The notes: generated by a model not told the origin, from the letters alone. Shown: positions 18,095-27,018, counted from the stretch's first letter. The stretch: DNA of 64,000 nucleotides from Verrucosispora sp. NA02020 (GCF_013364215.1 NZ_CP054923.1:5704001-5768000), one strand, 5' to 3'. Numbers and translations: made by a program.

Positions 18095-19825
18095 TCAGCC
18101 GCAGGTGGTGGCGGGCAGTCCGGAGACCTTCACCGGGGACCGTCCGCGCGGCGCGGCCTTGCCGGCCAGGACGTCGGCGAGCGCCGTCATCGAGGCCCGG
18201 CTCGACGAGTACGTGGCCAGCAGCGTCGGCGAACTCGCCCCCGCAAGCACGTACGGGGTGTCCATGGCGACGGTGACGGCGGCACCGGAGCGCAGGTCAC
18301 CGGCCCCGTCGCCGTACCCGACGAGGTGCACGACCGTGCCGCCGCTCGCCACCACCTGCACCCCGGCCGCGGTGAGCGCCTCGGTCAGCGCGGTGCGGGT
18401 GTGCGCCCGCCCGCCGGAGGAGGTGACGGTGACCGGGCCCTTCACCCCGCTGGTGTCGCACCGGCCCTTGAACACGGTCACCGCACCGGCGGCCAGGGCA
18501 TCAGCGGCCTCGCGGTGCGCCGGGGCGCCCAGCGTGGACATCTCCGGCACCGGCTTGTCGGCCAGGGTGAACTTCATGGTCAGTACGCGGGTGGCCGCCT
18601 CCACCAGGCGGGCCCGGGGCAGCGAACCGTCCCGCAGCGCCGTCAGCAGCCCGTCGTACGCCTGACCGACGTGCGGCGGCATGAGGATCAGGTCGTTGCC
18701 GGCCTTGAGGGCGCGTACCGCCGCCTCACCCGGCCCCCAGCGGCGGGCCGGCGGCATGTTCATGCCGTCGGTGATGACCACGCCCTGGAACCCGAGTTCG
18801 CCGCGCAGCACGTCGGTGAGCAGTGTGCGGGAGAAGGTGGCGGCCACTCCCGGATCGACCTCCGCCACGTCGAGGTGGGCGGACATCACGGCCAGGGCGC
18901 CCGCCTCGATGCCGGCGGTGAACGGGGGCCACGCCTCGGCGGCGAGCTTCTTGCGTGACTGCGTGAGCACCGGCAGGTCCTCGTGCGAGTCGACGGCGCT
19001 GTGCCCGTGCCCGGGGAAGTGCTTGACGGTGGCCGCCACGCCGGAGGCCTGCAACCCCCGGACCGCACCGCCGACCTGTCCGGCGGCACGGCTCGGGTCC
19101 GCGCCGAACGACCGGGACCCGATCACCGTGCTCCGCTTCACCAGGACGTCGGCGACCGGCGCGAAGTCGAGGTTGATCCCCATGGCGGCCAGCTCGGTGC
19201 CGGCGGCCCGCCAGGCGGCCTCGGTCAACGCCGGATCGTCGGCCGCACCTGCGGCGAGCGCGCTGGGCAGCATGGTCACCCCGTCGGTGATCCGGGTGAC
19301 CACGCCGTACTCCTGGTCGGTGCCGATCAGGAACGGTGCCGTGCCGGCGGGCAGCTTGCCGGCGGCCTCGCGCAGGCCGGTGGTGAGCTGGCGGACCTGC
19401 TTCGGGTTGTCGACGTTGGTGGTCGCCTGGTTGCTCTGGGTGGGATCGTCGGCGCTGAAGCCGACCAGGATCAGGCCACCGAGCCGGTACTTCTCGATCA
19501 TCTCGGCCGGGGTGTCCACGCCGCCGAGGTTGCGGTTGCCGGCGGCCGAGCCGGCCGAGACCTCGGTGGCCTGGTCACCGTAGGCGTACGGCATCAACAC
19601 CTGCCCCACCAGGTCCTCGTCGGCGAGTTCGGCGACCAGCGCGGCGGCCCGGGTGGCCGGGCCGTCGGGCGGTGCGCTCGACGGCGGTGCCGGTTCGCTG
19701 GCCGGGGCCGACGACGGGGCGGCCCCCGGTCGCTGCCCGGCTCCCGAACAGCCGGTGGCGAGTAACGCGGTCACGGCGACGAACGCGGCGACGACGCGCC
19801 GAGGGGTAGTCGACACGCGGCCCAT
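18095..19825 (-). CDS. GH3 family lipoprotein, beta-N-acetylhexosaminidase-like
   Basis: Exported lipoprotein of 576 residues. The lipobox LLATGC puts the lipidated cysteine at residue 26, followed by a Pro/Ser-rich tether to about residue 57. The catalytic domain is family 3: KHFPGHGHSAVDSHEDLP at 268-285 is the NagZ-type loop, and ITDGMNM places the nucleophile at D353. A C-terminal alpha/beta domain follows. NagZ-type enzymes cleave beta-1,4-linked N-acetylglucosamine, here presumably from extracellular muropeptides. The cell-surface location is unlike the cytosolic E. coli enzyme. A GTG three codons in is an alternative start. Confidence 0.9.
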   Translation of the reverse strand: MGRVSTTPRRVVAAFVAVTALLATGCSGAGQRPGAAPSSAPASEPAPPSSAPPDGPATRAAALVAELADEDLVGQVLMPYAYGDQATEVSAGSAAGNRNLGGVDTPAEMIEKYRLGGLILVGFSADDPTQSNQATTNVDNPKQVRQLTTGLREAAGKLPAGTAPFLIGTDQEYGVVTRITDGVTMLPSALAAGAADDPALTEAAWRAAGTELAAMGINLDFAPVADVLVKRSTVIGSRSFGADPSRAAGQVGGAVRGLQASGVAATVKHFPGHGHSAVDSHEDLPVLTQSRKKLAAEAWPPFTAGIEAGALAVMSAHLDVAEVDPGVAATFSRTLLTDVLRGELGFQGVVITDGMNMPPARRWGPGEAAVRALKAGNDLILMPPHVGQAYDGLLTALRDGSLPRARLVEAATRVLTMKFTLADKPVPEMSTLGAPAHREAADALAAGAVTVFKGRCDTSGVKGPVTVTSSGGRAHTRTALTEALTAAGVQVVASGGTVVHLVGYGDGAGDLRSGAAVTVAMDTPYVLAGASSPTLLATYSSSRASMTALADVLAGKAAPRGRSPVKVSGLPATTCG

Positions 19826-19922
19826 CCCACCAGCTCACCGCGTATCGGGGCAACTCGACCGTCAGCCAGTGGACGGACGTGCCGGTACGCCGCCGGAGGT
19901 GGCGGGCCTCGGGTCCGCTCGC

Positions 19923-20414
19923 TCAGCCGACGCGGGTGAGCAGGGTCACCGGCGCACCGTCCCCGGCGTAGCGGTACGGCTCCAACTCGGCGTCCCAGGC
20001 GGTGCCGAGCGCCTTGTCCAGCGCGTGCGCGAGCGCCTCCGGTCCCCGGGCGGCGGCCATCAGGCTGCGCAGCCGGTCCTCGCCGAGCTGGATGTCACCG
20101 GCGGCACCGACCGTGGCCCGGAACAGGCCGCGCCCCGGCACGTACATGAAACGTTCGCCGTCGGCACCTGGGCTGGGTTCTTCGGTCACCTCGAAACGGA
20201 TCATGGGCCACTGCCGGAGGGCAGCAGCCAGCTCGGCGCCCGTTCCCGGGCGACCGGACCACCCGCACTCGGCCCGGCGGACGCCGGGATCGACGGGTTG
20301 AGCCGTCCATTGCAGATTGACCGGCGCGGCAAGGACGCGCGCGATCGCCCACTCGACGTGTGAACACACGGCGAGCGGGGTCGAATGGACGTATACGACG
20401 CCACGCGTTGGCAC
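19923..20414 (-). CDS. DUF3145 domain-containing protein
   Basis: A 163-residue conserved actinobacterial protein of the DUF3145 family, recognised from its N-terminus (RGVVYVHSTPLAVCSHVEWA) and overall length. Function is unknown. It recurs near the fatty acid synthase genes in actinobacteria, as here. The start is GTG 20414 with GGGAGGT upstream. No signal peptide or membrane segment is seen. Confidence 0.88.
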   Translation of the reverse strand: MPTRGVVYVHSTPLAVCSHVEWAIARVLAAPVNLQWTAQPVDPGVRRAECGWSGRPGTGAELAAALRQWPMIRFEVTEEPSPGADGERFMYVPGRGLFRATVGAAGDIQLGEDRLRSLMAAARGPEALAHALDKALGTAWDAELEPYRYAGDGAPVTLLTRVG

Positions 20415-20726
20415 GGTGACCTCCCGGAGAGCGAGGTGCGTCTTCCCCTACGACCTCGACCCGGACCGGGTGCTTTGCTGGAACACATGATGACTCCTGT
20501 GACGGATGGTGCGCCAGCGAATCGGGAAATCCGCCGGTCGGAATACCCGGACAGGTGACTGCGGTTCCACCTCGTGACGCCGCGACGACCAGCCGGAATC
20601 GTGGCTCGTGTACAGTTCCATCGGCGGCCTGTGCCGCGTACAGCCTCTGCGGGTCACCCGTTCGGTGCTCCCGCACCAGCCCCCGGACGTTTCCCGTCCT
20701 CCGTACGTCTTGCAAGGAGTACCTCC
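20415..20726. other. Divergent intergenic region
   Basis: About 310 bases between the minus-strand DUF3145 gene and the plus-strand 109-residue gene. It should hold two divergent promoters. No convincing gene, operator or hairpin was identified; the open frames crossing it look like noise. Confidence 0.6.
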
Positions 20727-21056
20727 GTGGCGAGCAACACCTCTAAGACCGCGCGCGCGTCAGTCCGGGCCGGCCAGGCTGGCCAGGGTGGCGCACTCAG
20801 CGTGCTGGGCGAGTTCAAGTACCTCATCCCGCTCAACGGCGGCAAGCACGCCTACGTGCGGAACCTGACCAACGGCAAGACCGCGCACCTGCGCACCGAC
20901 TCCGAGGCCTTCGTCGAGGAGATCCGGGTGCTGGCCGCCGCCGGGCACGCCACCAAGATCCGGGCGGAGATCAACGGCCTCAACGCCGCCCACCCGGGCG
21001 ACGGCTGGGACGCCACCGAGAAGCGCCTGGTCGAGGCCGGCGTCTTCGAGGGCTGA
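20727..21056 (+). CDS. Conserved small protein, unknown function
   Basis: A 109-residue soluble protein from GTG 20727, fixed by AAGGAGT seven bases upstream. The basic, flexible N-terminus (ASNTSKTARASVRAGQAGQ) precedes a compact domain (KYLIPLNGGKHAYVRNLTNG...). The N-terminal segment is lysine/arginine-rich. I recognise no named family. It is monocistronic, with its own strong terminator. Codon use is typical of the genome, so it is likely an ordinary native gene. Confidence 0.8.
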   Translation: MASNTSKTARASVRAGQAGQGGALSVLGEFKYLIPLNGGKHAYVRNLTNGKTAHLRTDSEAFVEEIRVLAAAGHATKIRAEINGLNAAHPGDGWDATEKRLVEAGVFEG

Positions 21057-21082
21057 GCCCCGCACCACACCTCGCACCACCA

Positions 21083-21116
21083 CGAACGCCCGCCGGGCCC
21101 ACCCGGCGGGCGTTCG
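21083..21116 (+). terminator. Terminator hairpin
   Basis: Perfect 15-bp arms (21083-21097, 21102-21116; CGAACGCCCGCCGGG) with a 4-base loop, 26 bases after the stop of the small conserved gene. Confidence 0.85.
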
Positions 21117-21120
21117 CGCG

Positions 21121-21345
21121 TCCCCACCCGCCCCACCCCGCCCGGCAGGCCGCCCCGCCTCGCCTCGCCCCCGCCTCGCCCTGCCCCCGCCTCGCCCCGC
21201 CGATCATGGAGTCATGGCGGCAACGAAACACCTCATATCAGCCCAAAACTCCAACCACAAGTCCATGATCGCGCGGGACAGGGCCGGGCGCGGGACAGGA
21301 GCGGGCGCGGGACAGGGCCGGGAGCGCGGGACAGGGCACGCGCAG
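21121..21345. repeat. Compound element: C-rich tract, GATCA inverted repeat, G-rich tract
   Basis: A C-rich CCGCCTCGCC-type tract (about 21121-21200) is followed by an inverted repeat with ends CGATCATGGA (21201-21210) and TCCATGATCG (21262-21271). Next comes a G-rich tract with GCGGGACAGG repeats (about 21272-21336). The C-rich and G-rich flanks are broadly complementary, so the whole could fold as one long hairpin. A second example of the same design lies at 47161-47340. It fills the gap between convergent genes. Confidence 0.65.
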
Positions 21346-21990
21346 TCAAGGAGTGGCGGGCAGGAGGGAGACCTCGCCGGTGGTGAGGGTGTAGAGCGCC
21401 CCGGTCACCGCGATCCGGCCGGAGGCCACGGCCGGGGCCAGGAGCGGGTCGGCGCGCAGGGTCGTCACGGTGCGCCGGACGTGCAGGCGCACAGCCAGTG
21501 GCTGCACCTGCGGGTCGTCCAGCCCCACCTCGGTCACGGCGGGCGCGATCCGGTCGATCAGGTGGGCCAGCGCACCGGGCGGGCGACGGCCGGTACGCAG
21601 CGTGTCGACCGTCGCGGCCACCGCGCCGCAGCGTTCGTGGCCGAGCACCATCACCAGGGGTACGCCCAGCACGTCCACGACGTATTCGATCGAGCCGAGG
21701 ACCGCGCGGTCGAGTACGTGGCCGCCGGTGCGGATGACGCAGATCGAGCCGAAGGTCTGGTCGAAGATCGCCTCCAGTGGCACCCGTGAGTCGATGCATC
21801 CGAGCAGGACGGCGTACGGCTGCTGGTCGCCGGAGGCGCTCGCGGCGGCGGCGGTGACGTCGTGTCCGTGCACCGGTTGGCCGCTGACGAAGCGCCGGTT
21901 GCCGGCGAGCAGGTCGGCCAGGGCGGCCCGGGGGGTCCCGCCGGCCGCCCGGTCGTCCGGTCGGGGGTCGGCCGTCCGTGGCATCGCCAT
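21346..21990 (-). CDS. Beta-class carbonic anhydrase
   Basis: Zinc enzyme interconverting CO2 and bicarbonate, 214 residues, cytoplasmic. Zinc ligands are visible as C65 (CIDSR), H118 and C121 (GHERCG), with the D67/R69 dyad. No membrane segment is present, so it is not a SulP-linked form. ATG 21990 is chosen because similarity begins there; a second ATG lies two codons in. It is divergent from the hydrolase gene. Confidence 0.93.
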   Translation of the reverse strand: MAMPRTADPRPDDRAAGGTPRAALADLLAGNRRFVSGQPVHGHDVTAAAASASGDQQPYAVLLGCIDSRVPLEAIFDQTFGSICVIRTGGHVLDRAVLGSIEYVVDVLGVPLVMVLGHERCGAVAATVDTLRTGRRPPGALAHLIDRIAPAVTEVGLDDPQVQPLAVRLHVRRTVTTLRADPLLAPAVASGRIAVTGALYTLTTGEVSLLPATP

Positions 21991-22138
21991 GGTCTCAGGG
22001 TGACCGCATCGTCCCGTCGACGTACCCGGTTCCGGGATCTTCTCAGCACCCCGATTCGCGTGGTCTGATGACGGGTAGCCGGTGTTACCACCGGGTATTC
22101 CCGGTGTTACGCATCCGCGTGTGCCTGGGGAGGTGGCG

Positions 22139-23083
22139 ATGCCAGATCCGGTCGAGGTACGACTGGGCGACGACGTACGCCTGCACGTGGACATCGACGG
22201 ACCGGCGGATGCCGAGGTCACGGCGGTGTTGCTGCACGGCTGGACGCTGGACGGGCGGAGCTGGCACCGGCAGGTGGCGGCGCTGCGCGCGGCGCACCGG
22301 TCGGTGCGGGTGGTCAGCTACGACGCGCGCGGCCACGGTCGGTCGAGTTGCATGACGCTGCCCACGGCGACGCTGGCGCAGCTCGGCGACGACCTCGCCG
22401 CCGTGCTGGACACGGTGGCGCCGACCGGGCGGGTGGTGCTGGCGGGGCACTCCATGGGCGGCATGACGATCATGGAGTACGCGCACCGGCACCCGGGGCA
22501 CTTCGCCCGCCGGGTGGCCGGCCTGGTCTTCGTCTCGACCACCGCCGAGGGGCACACGCACACCGTCTACGGGTTGTCGCCCCGGATCGCCCGGATCATC
22601 CGGCTGGCCGAGACCACCGGCGCCGGGGTGCTCGCCCGCTGCGGGGCCTGGCGTCCGCCCCGGGCCCTGCTGCGCGCGCTGCAGCCCAGCATCCGCTGGA
22701 TGCTCTTCGGGGACCGCTGCGACCCGACTGACATCCGCCTGGTCACCTCGGCGGTGGCGCGCGCCTCGCTGCGCTCGATCGGCGGCTTCCGGGCCTCCTT
22801 CGGCGCCCAGCACCGGCTGGAGACGCTGGCCGCGCTGGCGGACCTGCCGGCAGCGGCGCTGGTCGGCGACCGGGACCGGCTCACCCCGCCGCCGTGCGCG
22901 GAGTCGATCGCCGCCGCGCTGCCGGCCACCGAGCTGACCGTCTGCCCCGGCGCCGGGCACATGTTGATGATGGAGCGTCCCGAGGAGGTGACCGGCGCCC
23001 TCTCCGGCGTCCTGGGTCAGGTGCTCGCCGACGCCGGACGCACTGGTGGCCGCTCCGCCGCCGGCCGTACCCGCCGCCGCTAG
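22139..23083 (+). CDS. Alpha/beta-fold hydrolase
   Basis: A 314-residue hydrolase, probably cytoplasmic. The oxyanion HGW motif is at 33-35 (LLHGWTLDGRSW), and the nucleophile is S105 in GHSMGG. The acid is in the VGDRDRLTP region, and the catalytic His in PGAGHMLMME. The substrate is unknown. ATG 22139 follows GGGGAGG and replaces a longer in-frame start. The last 13 residues are basic and low-complexity, and the TAG stop overlaps the first bases of a 166-bp palindrome, so the tail may have been altered by that element. Confidence 0.88.
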   Translation: MPDPVEVRLGDDVRLHVDIDGPADAEVTAVLLHGWTLDGRSWHRQVAALRAAHRSVRVVSYDARGHGRSSCMTLPTATLAQLGDDLAAVLDTVAPTGRVVLAGHSMGGMTIMEYAHRHPGHFARRVAGLVFVSTTAEGHTHTVYGLSPRIARIIRLAETTGAGVLARCGAWRPPRALLRALQPSIRWMLFGDRCDPTDIRLVTSAVARASLRSIGGFRASFGAQHRLETLAALADLPAAALVGDRDRLTPPPCAESIAAALPATELTVCPGAGHMLMMERPEEVTGALSGVLGQVLADAGRTGGRSAAGRTRRR

Positions 23084-23247
23084 TGCGGTGTCCAGGAACG
23101 TTGGCGGTGTCGCGGCGAGGTCCAGGCGGCGGTCCGGCAAGGCGGAGTCGGGCCTGGATACCGGTGTTGTATCCAGGCCCGACTCCAACGCCGCCGGTCG
23201 TCGTCTGGACCCGGCGCGGCCCGGTGAACGTTTCTGGACACCGCACT
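23082..23247. repeat. 166-bp imperfect palindrome (MITE-like)
   Basis: The terminal inverted repeats match at 20 of 21 bases (23082-23102 and 23227-23247; AGTGCGGTGTCCAG end). The centre is a perfect 18-bp stem (23144-23161 with 23169-23186) closing on a 7-base loop. The intervening parts also pair imperfectly, with many transitions. No transposase or clear target duplication is visible. It begins within the stop codon of the hydrolase gene and ends 97 bases before helD. Confidence 0.8.
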
Positions 23248-23343
23248 GGAGATCGCACCCGGACACGGTGCCTCCGCGCGCCCGCGAGGTGGGGCGTAAT
23301 CTCGTGCGGTTGGCCGGGCCGGCGTGACGAGGAGAACGAAGCG

Positions 23344-25458
23344 GTGGACCAGAGCACCCTGGACCGGGAGATCGCCGTCGAGCAGCGGCATCTCGACCGG
23401 GTGTACGCACGACTGGCCGAGCTGCGACGCGCGGCGGTCCGCGCCGAGCGGGACGGCTACCGGCTGGCCCGGGTCGGCAACTTCGGCGCCCTGGTCGAGC
23501 GGGACGCGATGGTGTTCCACGCCGCGCAGCGCCGCCACGTGCTCGACGCCGAGTACGAGGGGCTCGTCTTCGGCCGTCTCGACCTGCGCGACGGGCAGGT
23601 GTTCCACGTCGGGCGGCTCGGTATCCGCGACGAGGACGCCGCCACGCTGGTGGTCGACTGGCGTGCCCCGGCCGCCGCCCCCTTCTACCAGGCCACCCCG
23701 GCCGAGCCGCTCGGCGTGGTACGCCGCCGGACGATCCAGTCCAGCCGGGAGCGGGTCACCCGGATCGAGGACGACCTGCTCGACCCGGACGCCGCACCGG
23801 CGGAGATGGCGGTGGTGGGCGACGGCGCGCTGCTGGCCAACCTGTCCCGGGCCACCGGCCGGGGGATGCGCGACATCGTGGCGACCATCCAGCGCGAGCA
23901 GGACGAGGCGATCCGCTCCCCCGGTTCCGGGGTCACGCTGGTCTCCGGCGGGCCGGGCACCGGCAAGACGGCGGTGGCGCTGCACCGCGCCGCGTACCTG
24001 CTCTACTCCGACCGCAGCCGGTATGCCGGCGGCGGCATCCTGGTGGTCGGCCCCTCCTCGGTCTTCGTCGAGTACATCGCCTCGGTCCTGCCGTCCCTCG
24101 GCGAGGAGACCGCCACGCTGCACTCGCTGGGCACGCTCTTTCCCGGGCTGGTCGCCACCCGCACCGACCCGGTCGACGTGGCGGCGGTCAAGGGGTCGCT
24201 GCGGATGCGCCGGTTGCTGGAACGGGCGGCCCGGGACGGCGTACCCGACTCCCCGCCCGAGCTGCGGCTGCTCTACCGGGGGCAGTTGCTGCGGCTGGAG
24301 CGGGCCGAGCTGGACGCCATCCGGGAACGGGCGTTGGCCCGGGGCGCGCGGCGTAACGAGGTACGCCGGGCCGGCTTCGACGACGTCCTGGCGGCGCTCT
24401 GGGCACAGGCCCGCCGGTTGGGTGTCGCCCGGTTGCCCGAGCAGCGGGCCTTCGAGGACGAGTTGATCGACCGGACGGACTTCCGGGACTTCCTCAAGGC
24501 GTGGTGGCCCCGGCTGCATCCCCGGCACGTGCTCGGCTGGCTGGCCGATCCGGAACGGCTGCGCCGGTACGCCGCCGGGCTGCTGTCCCGCGCCGAGATC
24601 CGGCTGCTGGAGCAGGCGTACCGGGGGCTGGCCGCCGAGGGTCCGACGGTGGCCGACGCGGCGCTGCTCGACGAGCTGGACGCGTTGCTCGGCAAGCCGG
24701 TGCGTCCGGCCCGCCAGAAGCGCGACCCGTTCCAGCTCGCCGGTGGGGTTCGTGAGCTGAGCACGTACGCCGACCGGCAGCGGGCTGCCCGCCAGGCGGC
24801 GCGGGAGCGGCCGGAGGACTACCGCGACTACGCGCACGTGGTGGTGGACGAGTCGCAGGACGTGTCACCGATGCAGTGGCGCATGATCGGCCGGCGCGGT
24901 CGGCTGGCCTCGTGGACGGTGGTGGGCGACCCGGCGCAGACCGCGTGGACGGGTGATCCGCAGGAGCTGTCCCGGGCCCGGGACCAGGCGTTGGGTCGTC
25001 GTCGGCGGCACCGGTTCACGCTCACCACGAACTACCGCAACTCGGCGGAGATCTTCGCGGTGGCAGCGGCCGAGATCCGCCGGGCGTACCCGGACCTGTC
25101 CCTGCCCACCGCCGTGCGGACCACCGGGGTCGACCCGGTGGATCTGGTGGTGCCGGCGGCCGAGTTGGCGGCCGGCGTGACGTCCGCCGCGAGCGCGCTG
25201 CTCGGCGAGGTCGAGGGCACCGTCGGGGTGATCACGCCGGTGCCGCGTCGGGACGAGGTCGCGGCCTGGCTGGGTGGGCTCGGCGGCGAGCGTCTCCAGG
25301 TGGTGACCAGCCTGGAGGCCAAGGGCATGGAGTACGACGGCGTGGTGCTGGTCGCCCCCGGCGAGATCCGTGCCGATCCCGGCTCCGGTGTCCGTACGCT
25401 CTACGTCGCCCTGTCCCGGGCCACCCAGCGGCTGACCACTATCGAACCGACAGGCTGA
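23344..25458 (+). CDS. helD: HelD-like RNA polymerase-associated ATPase
   Basis: A 704-residue superfamily 1 helicase-like protein of the HelD group, which in other bacteria releases stalled RNA polymerase from nucleic acid. Some actinobacterial members (HelR) give rifamycin tolerance. Helicase motifs are present: Walker A GGPGTGKT at 202-209, DESQD in motif II, TTNYRNS in motif IV, LEAKGMEYDGVVL in motif V and YVALSRATQRL in motif VI. The N-terminal coiled-coil arm that enters the polymerase secondary channel fits residues 3-40. GTG 23344 has AGGAG upstream. I saw no rifamycin-associated element upstream, so resistance is not claimed. Confidence 0.9.
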   Translation: MDQSTLDREIAVEQRHLDRVYARLAELRRAAVRAERDGYRLARVGNFGALVERDAMVFHAAQRRHVLDAEYEGLVFGRLDLRDGQVFHVGRLGIRDEDAATLVVDWRAPAAAPFYQATPAEPLGVVRRRTIQSSRERVTRIEDDLLDPDAAPAEMAVVGDGALLANLSRATGRGMRDIVATIQREQDEAIRSPGSGVTLVSGGPGTGKTAVALHRAAYLLYSDRSRYAGGGILVVGPSSVFVEYIASVLPSLGEETATLHSLGTLFPGLVATRTDPVDVAAVKGSLRMRRLLERAARDGVPDSPPELRLLYRGQLLRLERAELDAIRERALARGARRNEVRRAGFDDVLAALWAQARRLGVARLPEQRAFEDELIDRTDFRDFLKAWWPRLHPRHVLGWLADPERLRRYAAGLLSRAEIRLLEQAYRGLAAEGPTVADAALLDELDALLGKPVRPARQKRDPFQLAGGVRELSTYADRQRAARQAARERPEDYRDYAHVVVDESQDVSPMQWRMIGRRGRLASWTVVGDPAQTAWTGDPQELSRARDQALGRRRRHRFTLTTNYRNSAEIFAVAAAEIRRAYPDLSLPTAVRTTGVDPVDLVVPAAELAAGVTSAASALLGEVEGTVGVITPVPRRDEVAAWLGGLGGERLQVVTSLEAKGMEYDGVVLVAPGEIRADPGSGVRTLYVALSRATQRLTTIEPTG

Positions 25459-25623
25459 GCCCGGAGGCCACCGACCTCGCTTGGCGAAAAAGCAACAAAC
25501 ATACCTTATGTCTGGTTTACTCGTGATCAGGGGAACACCAGGAGTCACACCGGCTGCACGGGTCCCACCAGCACCGGTAGGCTCGGACCCGGCCTCCGCC
25601 AGGCGGCACTCGACGGTGCCGGC

Positions 25624-25745
25624 GGTGACCGCCGCCTAATCGCCCGCCAGGGCGAACCGGGGAACCATGTTCCAGGGGTGCATCCGCGTCCAGCGGTAGG
25701 GATCTTCCGTCCCGAACCCGTCAGCTAACCCGGTCGGCGGCTGAC
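25624..25745 (+). promoter_or_regulatory. c-di-AMP (ydaO/yuaA) riboswitch
   Basis: The leader carries the conserved core of the ydaO class: GGGGAACC near 25658, GGGGTGCAT near 25674, then TAGGGATCTTCC followed by CGAACCCGTCAGCTAACC (25712-25729). GCCGCC (25630-25635) can pair with GGCGGC (25735-25740) to close the P1 helix. In actinobacteria this class controls cell-wall hydrolase genes, and the next gene is one. A possible promoter (TTGGCG 25481, CCTTAT 25504) lies upstream. Confidence 0.88.
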
Positions 25746-25759
25746 GGAAGGACATGTGC

Positions 25760-26845
25760 ATGCCAGCAGTGGCAACCGTGAGACCGGCCGCCCGTATGGC
25801 GGCCCTGATAGCCGCGGGGCTCGCCCTTGCCCTGGGCGCCGCGCTGGCGCCGTTCAGCGCCGCCTCCGCGGCTCCCGGTGACGTCGGCGACGAGGGCGGC
25901 ACCCCGGCGCTGCGCGCCCAGTTGGAGGCGGCCAGCAAGGGTTACCTCGACGCCAAGACCGCCCTGGACCGCTCGGTCGACCGGCAGAAGAAGCTGGCCG
26001 AGCAGCTCACCACGACCGAGGGCCAGCTCACCGAACGCAGCACCAAGGTCGCCGAGATCGCCGCGCAGGCGTACCGCAGCGGCCGACTCGGTGCCGCGTC
26101 GGCGTTGCTCAACAGCGGATCCCCGGCCGGCTTCATGGACCGCGCGGCGGCACTGGACGCGGTGGCGGCCAACGAGGAGCGCGCCCTGCGCGACCTGCGG
26201 GCCAGCCGGGACGAGGTCGGCAAGACCAAGCAGGCCCTCGACGTCGAGGTGCAGGAGCAGCGCAAGCAGGTGGCCGTGATGGCCAAGCGCAAGGAGCAGG
26301 CCGAGCGTTCGCTGACGGTGGCCGAGGAACGGGAGGAGCGGGCAGCCGAGCGGGCCGCGGCGGAGGAGCGGGCCAGTCGGGCCCCGGCACGCAGCGGCGG
26401 TTCCAGCAGCCCCACGGCCAAGCCGGCGCCCCGCAACTCCAACGGCTCCTGGCCGTCCGAGTCGTGCAGCGTCAACGACCCCACGCCGGCCAACGGCTGC
26501 ATCACCCCGCGCACCCTGCACGCGCTCAACCAGGCCAAGGCGGCCGGCTTCACCCGGTACGTCTCCTGCTACCGCGCTGGCGGCTCGGGTGAGCACCCGA
26601 AGGGGCGGGCCTGCGACTTCGCGGCGCAGAAGAACGGCTTCGGCGGGGCCGCCACCGGCGGCGACCGGACGTACGGCAACAACCTGGCGGCGTTCTACGT
26701 CAACAACGCCGACCGTCTCGCCGTGCTCTACGTGATCTGGTACAAGCAGATCTGGCTGCCCAGCAGCGGCTGGCGGACGTACAGCGGCGCGCGTGGCGAC
26801 CCCTCCAGCGACCACACCAACCACGTGCACCTCTCGGTGTACTGA
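25760..26845 (+). CDS. Secreted coiled-coil protein with M15-like peptidoglycan hydrolase domain
   Basis: Secreted protein of 361 residues. It has a signal peptide (hydrophobic AALIAAGLALALGAAL), a long coiled coil (about residues 45-205), a Ser/Pro/Ala linker, and a C-terminal domain of about 125 residues. That domain has the pattern EHPKGRACDF and DHTNHVHLS, like LAS/M15 metallopeptidases (H-x6-D and H-x-H zinc ligands). Two cysteine pairs could form disulfides. It probably trims peptidoglycan peptides, with the coiled coil providing regulation. ATG 25760 is preferred over ATG 25754 because GGAAGGA is then seven bases away. Expression is expected to fall when c-di-AMP is bound upstream. Confidence 0.85.
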   Translation: MPAVATVRPAARMAALIAAGLALALGAALAPFSAASAAPGDVGDEGGTPALRAQLEAASKGYLDAKTALDRSVDRQKKLAEQLTTTEGQLTERSTKVAEIAAQAYRSGRLGAASALLNSGSPAGFMDRAAALDAVAANEERALRDLRASRDEVGKTKQALDVEVQEQRKQVAVMAKRKEQAERSLTVAEEREERAAERAAAEERASRAPARSGGSSSPTAKPAPRNSNGSWPSESCSVNDPTPANGCITPRTLHALNQAKAAGFTRYVSCYRAGGSGEHPKGRACDFAAQKNGFGGAATGGDRTYGNNLAAFYVNNADRLAVLYVIWYKQIWLPSSGWRTYSGARGDPSSDHTNHVHLSVY

Positions 26846-26855
26846 CCCGCACGAC

Positions 26856-26895
26856 ACGCCGGGTGGCCGCCCTCACGGGTGGGTCCACCCGGCGT
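26856..26895 (+). terminator. Terminator hairpin
   Basis: ACGCCGGGTGG (26856-26866) pairs perfectly with CCACCCGGCGT (26885-26895), 11 bases after the hydrolase stop. Confidence 0.7.
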
Positions 26896-27018
26896 CGTCG
26901 TTCCCGCACCCCGACGCGCCCGCCTCGAATCCACCCGCCCGTCGCCGCGCGCTCTCGCGCCACCTTCGTTACCGTCGACATCGAAGCGGACATTTCGTGG
27001 CGACCGGGAGGAACGGTT

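Noticed and set aside
20574..20726. Upstream extension of the 109-residue gene
   Set aside because: The frame is open from 20574, but AAGGAGT sits directly before GTG 20727 and the upstream residues are Arg/Pro noise.
23082..23247. Insertion sequence with transposase
   Set aside because: The element is only 166 bp, with no open frame for a transposase inside or beside it.
23248..23343. Rifamycin-associated element upstream of helD
   Set aside because: I looked for a conserved inverted repeat of the type placed before rifamycin-resistance genes and saw none, so no antibiotic-resistance claim is made.
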